From Cephalopachus bancanus (taxonomy: Eukaryota > Chordata > Mammalia > Primates > Tarsiidae), in NCBI GenBank assembly GCA_027257055.1, contig JAPVLO010000019.1, positions 10,807,001 to 10,871,000 on the forward strand: 64,000 nucleotides of DNA. The letters are read 5' to 3'. The number at the start of each line of letters is the position of its first letter. The stretch's first letter is position 1. The translations under genes were made by a program, and so were the position numbers. Positions 57,743-64,000 of the stretch are shown piece after piece. Under the pieces are notes generated by a model, which searched no databases, had not been told where the DNA came from, and saw only the letters and a list, made by a program, of their open reading frames with translations.

Positions 57743-59115
57743 ACAGTGTGAGAAAGTTAATGGGTCAGTCTAGTACTCCAGAGGCCGGCAAGGTTTTTTA
57801 AATCTGACTACTGACAATAGGTGTAGCCCTAAACTAAACAGATTCAGTTTTGAAAACCAGAGAGTTATTGAAATGCAAAATGAAGTTACTTCTAAGTTGC
57901 TAATATAGATACAGTTTCCCTGTTTCAATTCTTTACCTAAGCTTTAATTTTTCTAATTAATAATTATTTACTACAATGCATTTCCCATGGTCCCTATGAT
58001 AAGATAGCCATGAGCATAGTAACAAGCTGGATTCAAGAAAATAACCTGGTCTGTGTACTCCAAAACCTTAAGTTTTGAAGTTTCTCAGTTGAAAAATTAT
58101 CTGATCTAAACTTTTCTATATAATGTATTGGATAGTTCAAAGTTCAATATGAAGTTCCTCAATACAACACTGTTTCTAATATGTTTGACCATGAAGATTT
58201 ATTAGACTATAGCCTGAGATACCGTAAATACTACAAAATAATTATATAATTAGGATATCCTATAACAAAAAAAAGGTAACCAACTCCCTATCTCACAAGA
58301 TTTTACTTCCCTTTAGAGGCACATGTTCGTGGTTTAGGTTCATAACGTAGCGTGTTTGATGATATGTATTCTTTAAATGCCTTCACAGTAATTCAATATG
58401 CTAATAATTTATTACTTAATTGTTAGAGAATTACAGGGACAGAAAAAATCATTTCAAACCATCAGGAGAATCTTGCAAATTCACGGTAAGACTACCAATA
58501 AAATATTCCACCAATATATGGGAAAATCTGGCCCAAAAGATTTGTTCCAGAGGGAGAGATAAAACTGCTTTAGTTTCAGATATATTTTGTGGTAAATCTA
58601 GAGCAAATTTTACAGTGAACTCATTCTGCAGGGATTCACGTCAAGAGAAAAAGCATCACCAAACACTTTATTTGACATGACCTGAGCCACACTGAAGGTC
58701 TCAAACACTTTGTAAGGGCCAGAATCCAGAGTAAATATGGCCCCAGTAGGATGTGATTAAATAATGAATTAACATTCTTATTTTTTAGGACATCAAGGCT
58801 CATATTATCAGAATACCATTTTGAGATTTTTGAGGGGGGAGTATGAAGGAAGGGCATTTCATAGTAAAAAAAAAATTGTAGATGCTGAATAATGTATTAC
58901 CTTCACACTGAAACTAGCATAGTTTCTCCCATGCAACTAGTAGATAAAATCATCAGGATTAGTTGTCTGTGTTTTCGAAAGAGCATTTGTCCTAGGCCAA
59001 AAGATGAGATCTACATATGAGAGTGATTGACATTATAATATCATTTTATGACTTAGTATTCAACTGTAGATGACAAATTGTAAGAAATGGTTATTCCTCT
59101 TTTTTATTAGTCACT
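57743..59115. other. Nothing recognised
   Basis: The frame at 58420-58680 (86 codons) has no family resemblance. Confidence 0.4.
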
Positions 59116-59117
59116 CA

Positions 59118-59171
59118 TCTCCTGACTAGTTTTTCAGTTGACACTCTCCTGACTAGTTTTTCAGTTGACAC
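59118..59171. repeat. Exact tandem duplication, 2 x 27 bp
   Basis: The unit starts 'tctcctgactagttttt' and ends 'cagttgacac'. Both units are identical, followed by a third 'tct' start. Confidence 0.97.
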
Positions 59172-59204
59172 TCTGGTATTCGAGTGGTTAGGTTGGTACA
59201 TATC

Positions 59205-59413
59205 CTATCCCAGCTCAGGCAATTTTTCCACTTAAGCCAGCTGGGACTACATGAGCACACAGCCATACCAAACCCAACTAATCTTTTAATTTTTTTAGAG
59301 ATGTGATCTTTCTATATTGCCCAAGGTGTTTTTGAACTCCTGAGCTCAAGCAATCTTCCCACCTCAGCCTCCCAAAGAATTGGTTTTATAGGTGTGAGCC
59401 ACTGCCCCTGACC
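59205..59413 (-). mobile_element. Old Alu fragment, antisense (AluJ or monomer type)
   Basis: 'taatttttttagagatgtgatctttc', 'gaactcctgagctcaagcaatc' and 'ggtgtgagccactgcccctg' are old left-monomer sequence. The right part is decayed. Confidence 0.8.
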
Positions 59414-59439
59414 CTTGAATTTATAACTCTCTTATTCTT

Positions 59440-59681
59440 TTTTTTTGCCCCTGACCACCACAGCCTTGACCTGCTGGGCTCCGACGATCCTTCCGCCTCA
59501 GCCTTCCAAGTAGCTGGAATTACAGGTGCACGCTACCATGCCCGACTAATTTTTGATTTATTGTAGAAATGAGGTCTCGCCAAGTTGCCCAGGCGGGTCT
59601 CGAACCCTCAGGCTCAGGCTATCCACTCACCTCCGTCTCCCAAAGCGCGGGATTACAGGCTGAGCCACCGAGTCCTGCCAC
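59440..59681 (-). mobile_element. Alu SINE, undeleted form, with a missing right-arm piece
   Basis: Antisense Alu in which poly-T is followed directly by 'gcccctgaccaccacagcc', so ~60 bases of the right monomer are gone. The left arm has the older 'cgccaagttgcccagg'. The flanking 13-mer CTCTCTTATTCTT lies at 59427-59439 and 59682-59694. Confidence 0.92.
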
Positions 59682-59694
59682 CTCTCTTATTCTT

Positions 59695-59983
59695 TTTTTT
59701 TTTTTTGAGTTGGAGTCTCACTCTGTCGCCCAGACTGGAGTGGAGTGGCCGCTGTCGGCCACCGCAGCCTCCACCTGCCGGCCTCCGGCGATCCTTCCAC
59801 CTCAGCCTTCCGAGTAGCCGGAATTACAGGCATGCACTACCATGCCCGGCTAATTTTTTGATTTATTGTAGAGGTGAGGTCTCGCTGCCCAGGCGGGTCT
59901 CGAACCTGCGGGCTCAGGCAATCCACTCACCTCAAGCCTCCCAAAGGCGCGGGATTACAGGCTGAGCCACCGAGCCCGGCTGG
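59695..59983 (-). mobile_element. Alu SINE, derived (young) form
   Basis: Antisense full-length Alu with the ACTTG deletion ('cgctgcccaggcggg') and inserted C ('caaaggcgcggg'). It is flanked by the same 13-mer CTCTCTTATTCTT at 59682-59694 and 59984-59996. The 126-codon frame at 59585-59965 is antisense through both Alus. Confidence 0.95.
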
Positions 59984-60109
59984 CTCTCTTATTCTTAAAG
60001 TGAGTTTCATAATGAGTTGAGATTCAGCCTCTCGCCATTTCGCTGCTTATTTTCTTTATAAAATTTTTCACATTATGACATTATCTTGTTTATTTGTTTT
60101 TACTTTATT

Positions 60110-60265
60110 TGTAGTCAGTATTCTCCCACCAGTCCAGAAGTTCAGCAAGAATAGTGACCTTGTCTGTCTCTGTTTTATTGACTGCTGATTTGCAGCACCT
60201 AAGATAGCTTGATATATGAAAGTACTTGCTACTATTTATTAAATAAATGAGCAGATGAATGCACT
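60110..60265 (+). mobile_element. L2 LINE 3' end
   Basis: 'agtgaccttgtctgtctctgttttattgactgctg' (order only), 'tgcagcacctaagatagc' and 'tatttattaaataaatgagcagatgaatg' are the L2 3' terminus in sense. Confidence 0.7.
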
Positions 60266-60712
60266 ACAATCTGAAAAATGTGTAATAGGGTTTAATTTAT
60301 CAATTTATTTGAAACACAGCCTTCCTTGTCTATAAAAATTGGATTAATTAAACTTAATAAAAATGGCCAGGATTCTAATTTTAGAAGTAACATAAATCAT
60401 CTTAATTCAGTAAATAATAAACAGCATATGCTTAACTTATGTTAGTTAATTTACTTCTATCTTTGAACACTAGACTACCAAGTAAAACTGTTATCTAGAA
60501 CTCATACAATTTGCATAACCCAGATAATTCTATTGTACATTTTGAATTACATAATGAGCCATAATTTATCAAATACTTGACAACTTGCTACCTTTGTTCA
60601 TTATTCCTGTTATTTTGGTACGTTTCTCTATATGTTACAATTCCACATTAGAGTAAAAGTAAATCTTATGTGGTACAGAATTAAATACTTTGAAATTGTA
60701 AAGGATATTAAG
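60266..60712. other. Nothing recognised
   Basis: AT-rich. Confidence 0.45.
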
Positions 60713-60714
60713 GT

Positions 60715-60830
60715 AATAATGATACATCTAAAACATTTGTCACTTATTTCCTTTATTTTACAGTTCAGGAAACTGAGGCCCAGTGTTGTGTTGAAAGATC
60801 CTGAGATCATCTCAATGTTAAAATAGAACA
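60715..60830 (+). mobile_element. MIR SINE fragment
   Basis: 'tttattttacagttcaggaa' and 'aactgaggcccagtgt' are the MIR core. Confidence 0.65.
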
Positions 60831-61089
60831 GATGTGTCACAATTAATCAATCACTTCAGAACTTTGACATTATAAATGATGCTGCCACTCTTTCCTGGAG
60901 AATTTAAACTTATTCCTAGATTTATTCCCAATACTATGGTCTATTTTGATAGCCCTTTTAAATTGGTCAGGGCTAGCATGCAAATACATGTGCAATCACT
61001 GATTTAGTCGAAAACTCTCATTTAGATTAGGTGTATGTAGGTTATTTAATGACACACAAAACAACACAGGAAATCTAATCTGATTTTTT

Positions 61090-61385
61090 TTTTTTTTGTG
61101 AGTTGGCGTCTCACTCTGTCACCCAGACTGGAGTGTAGTGGTCGCTCCTGGCCACTGCAGCCTCGACATGCTGGGCTCTGGCGATCCTTCCATCTCAGCC
61201 TTCCGAGTAGCTGAAATTACAGGCAAGCGCTTCCACATCCGGCTGATTTTTTTTTTTTTTAATTTATTGTAGAGATGAGGTCTCGCCAAGTTGCCCAGGC
61301 GAGTCTCGAACCCGCGGGCTCAGGCAATTCACTCACCTCAGCCTCTCAAAGCGCAGGATTATAGGCTGAGCCACCGAGCCCGGCT
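61090..61385 (-). mobile_element. Alu SINE, undeleted form, with TSD
   Basis: Antisense full-length Alu with the older left arm ('cgccaagttgcccaggcgag'). The TSD TAATCTGATTTTTT is exact at 61076-61089 and 61386-61399. Confidence 0.95.
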
Positions 61386-61399
61386 TAATCTGATTTTTT

Positions 61400-63645
61400 A
61401 GCTTCAAATTTACTGATACTCTTTTAAAAACATCAAATTCATTTTACATATGGGAATTTTATTACTTTAAGATAGATAATGGATCACAGTAAAATAATTT
61501 GCAGACTTTTAGAAAATAAAATGTAAAAGATATTTTATATTTATTATTTAATCACTTAATAATTATTAATCTATAATTAATCTTGTTAATAATTATAAAT
61601 CTTATTTATAATTTTATTTTTTATTCATTTTTTTACTTTGAAGCTATAACTTATTAATTTTTCCAGGACTTTCAACCTACTTCTAAATAATGACTTTATA
61701 TTATGTGATATAGATTCAAAACATTGCATTATGGAATGCCATTAAATCAGCTATAGATTCAAGGTGACATAGACTTTCTACTATCAATGGTGTTTCTTTG
61801 AATGACAAAAACTCAGGGATTTATTTCATATTTTCAATAATTTCAAGTGATTTTATTGTTAAAATAATTTTTAATTAGTTGAACATGTTTAATTATTTAA
61901 AAATTCATTAATGAATACTATACAGCACTATTTACAGTAATAAAATCTAATTCAATAATTAGATTGATCCCATAAAATAAATTATTGTGAATATATAAAA
62001 TTTTTGTGAAGCTTTTCTTTGACTTTGTTTATTTCTTAATTAATTTTGAGTGATAATAGATTACTTTCCCGTAGTGTTTCAAAGCCCTTAGTTGTGGTGG
62101 CCAATGAGTTTAAAATATTCTAGTAAGTTGTAAACAACAGGAAAGTGCTGAGTTTATTGTATTCTTTAAATTTAAGTGGTGTGAGTTCTACCAAGACTTT
62201 CCATCTACAATTGCAAATTGTTACTTTCCTACATCACAAGATAAATTTGTCTACAGATACGATTATATAATGTACATTAAATGGCTTAATAATAGAAACT
62301 GGATGTATTTAGAAAAATATGTGGCAAGTTCACAGATGCCTTGCATCTATTTCATTTATGTTTGACATTTTATACATCTTGAGTGCTTTATGCATAGTTT
62401 CATAATTTAAAATTGTGACTCAATTAAGATTTTCATGCTTTGCAATACCCTAAATAATTCCATACCATCTTATCTTCTTATCCTCTATACCTATGAAGCA
62501 TAAACACAAAAGCAATTTTTAATATTATCTGATAATTTTAATAAAATTAATTTTAATAACATAATTTTAAGAAAAGTAAGGCATTATGTTTTCTTTATCC
62601 ATGAATAAATATCTGGGCCATAATATTTTTGGTTTAAACATAAGGAGTATTTATATATTATGAAGTAGTATAATTCATAATGACACAGAGAATGATATAT
62701 CAATTGCCTTTTAATTTTTGGCTTTCAGTAAGTTAAATGTACTTGTAATATTCACACACTAACCAGTTATAGTGATTGAAGTTTTTGCTTCTTCTGCCTT
62801 CTCTAAGTTTTTCCTTTAATTTTATATTTCCTGTTTAAAAGATTTACTATATACTGTAAGAAATCTTATATACTCCTGGAAACACATGACATAGATAAAA
62901 AATAATTATTACTTAGAAAATATGCTTAGATTAGTTGAAATATCTGCAAAAGTAATTTGATAGAATATTTAGCAGTAGCTTATAAGATATACCAAGCATT
63001 TTTTTTTTTTACCAAGTCAGTTTATTTATTTTATCGTCACAATTTATATATGCCATTTAAAAAAAATGGTTTGGGCATGTCTTGAAAAATGTTTAATATG
63101 CATTTATAAGCTGCAATTAAATATTTCTTTTCAGGCAGTCTTTCTTCTTTTAGTATCAATAATATTTATTTATTTCATTTTGTTATTTTTTAATAATATT
63201 TATTTGAAATATGAAAACTCAAGGGTTCAATTTATATTTTCAATTATTTCAAGTGATTCCTTTTTTGAGTTGAAATAATTTTTAACTAGCTGAATATGTT
63301 TCATTTACAAAAATAATTAGTGGAAACTATAATAGAAAATTTGTTTGTAAAATCTGCTGCCATGGCAAATAACAATCCATAGTGAGAAAGAAAGAAACTT
63401 GTAAAAAAGTACCTTTCCTTCAAAACTTGTCACATGACCTCAAAAGCAGGTAAGTGTCTGCCTGGTAATCAGAAGAAGAGAGGAACATTTAGGGTTCACA
63501 CAGCTTTGAAACTTTCTGAAGCAGTTCCTTCAGTGATATGCTAATATTGTGAAAACAATAATATAATATTGCATTGAAATTATCTGGCTTAATACCCATT
63601 CTCAACCTTCATTCTCCAATATAATTATGTGAAATGACAAGATAT
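61400..63645. other. AT-rich DNA with a diverged direct repeat, no gene
   Basis: Very AT-rich, with TAATTATT-type low complexity at 61530-61625. The segments 61793-61925 and 63190-63332 are diverged copies of each other (see findings). The frame at 63066-63278 runs through one copy and is AT-biased. Confidence 0.5.
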
Positions 63646-63650
63646 ATGTG

Positions 63651-63680
63651 TGCGTACACACACACAGACACACACACACG
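63651..63680. repeat. (CA)n microsatellite, interrupted
   Basis: CA units interrupted by 'ag', following a TG-rich start at 63644. Confidence 0.9.
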
Positions 63681-63774
63681 AAAGTACACAGATATATATG
63701 GCCCTGTCCCCAGTTATTAACACAGCTGCTAAAAGCCTTGTGAGTATGAATACTAGGAGAAACTTTGGTTCTAA

Positions 63775-64000
63775 TATTTGGTCTTCGAGTCAGTTCCTGA
63801 CACAAAACTCCTAAGAACTTGGTAATTTCCTGAGTGATAGGAGTGTCTTTTGTTCATATGAGGTGATTCTTGGTAGGATCCTGGATGGGAACTGGTTACC
63901 AGAGAGACAATATCATGATTAGAAGCTTTGAACTTTTAGTTCCATCCACCTTCTCTAGGAAGAGTAGATGGGGAACATGGAATAAATGATCACAACTAAG
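63775..64000 (+). repeat. Old mammalian interspersed repeat, continues past the window
   Basis: 'gggaactggttaccagagagac', 'gattagaagctttgaacttt' and 'ttccatccaccttctctaggaag' follow a common ancient mammalian repeat ('ggaactggtcaccagaaagac...'). I recognise the block but cannot name the family. Confidence 0.45.

Noticed and set aside
59585..59965. 126-codon frame with Ser/Pro/Arg-rich sequence
   Set aside because: It is antisense read-through of two adjacent Alus. Similar frames occur at 50276-50593 and 34315-34614 for the same reason.
1..64000. CRISPR arrays, bacterial operons, phage modules
   Set aside because: The window is mammalian. No regularly spaced repeats or prokaryote-like gene packing exist.

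Overview
This is intergenic or intronic primate DNA. I found no protein-coding gene, tRNA, rRNA or CRISPR array. Every longer open frame I could place lies inside a retrotransposon or its antisense. The base composition is AT-rich, and interspersed repeats make up roughly half of the window. Two old dimeric AluJ copies (24233 and 45023) and a free left Alu monomer (46580) show that the lineage is primate. The younger Alus are not AluS or AluY. They also lack the lemur-type Alu body and the tRNA-Alu fusion known from galagos and lorises. A non-anthropoid primate is therefore likely. I slightly favour a tarsier, but that rests on exclusion and on memory of the families, not on a search.

Layout. 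1-7630: the edge of a young Alu, an old L1M 3' end, an LTR-like stretch, a Tigger-type DNA transposon with flanking TA (3163-4384), several MIRs and a long decayed antisense L2. 7640-11975: an antisense L1 that keeps its 5' end but has lost most of the ORF2 RT and 3' part, with an Alu inside it. 12655-14785: Alus and MaLR-type LTRs. 16130-26090: sparse old L1, MIR and L2 pieces, an AluJ and a perfect 18-bp hairpin. 26090-31062: one ancient L1ME split by two younger L1s and a Tigger-like element, two of which have clean target-site duplications (TSDs). 31334-35180: an old retroelement, a truncated L1, a young Alu and an L1ME tail. 35557-42154: a full-length but dead L1. 42296-43337: a younger 5'-truncated antisense L1. 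44915-46790: an old L1M carrying an AluJ, a FLAM and an inverted L1 scrap. 48155-51196: a microsatellite, three Alus and a solo LTR with a 5-bp TSD. 51200-55580: AT-rich sequence with nothing recognised. 55590-56033: a solo class-II-like LTR with a perfect 6-bp TSD. 57190-64000: an L1 3' end, a cluster of Alus that used the same target site twice, MIR and L2 scraps, and AT-rich sequence.

Nothing here works as a gene system. The informative content is the record of transposition: a series of Alu subfamilies that gains stem-forming changes, two solo LTRs with exact boundaries, nested insertions, and one Alu copy whose many small deletions look like an assembly error. I did not find an undescribed functional system.
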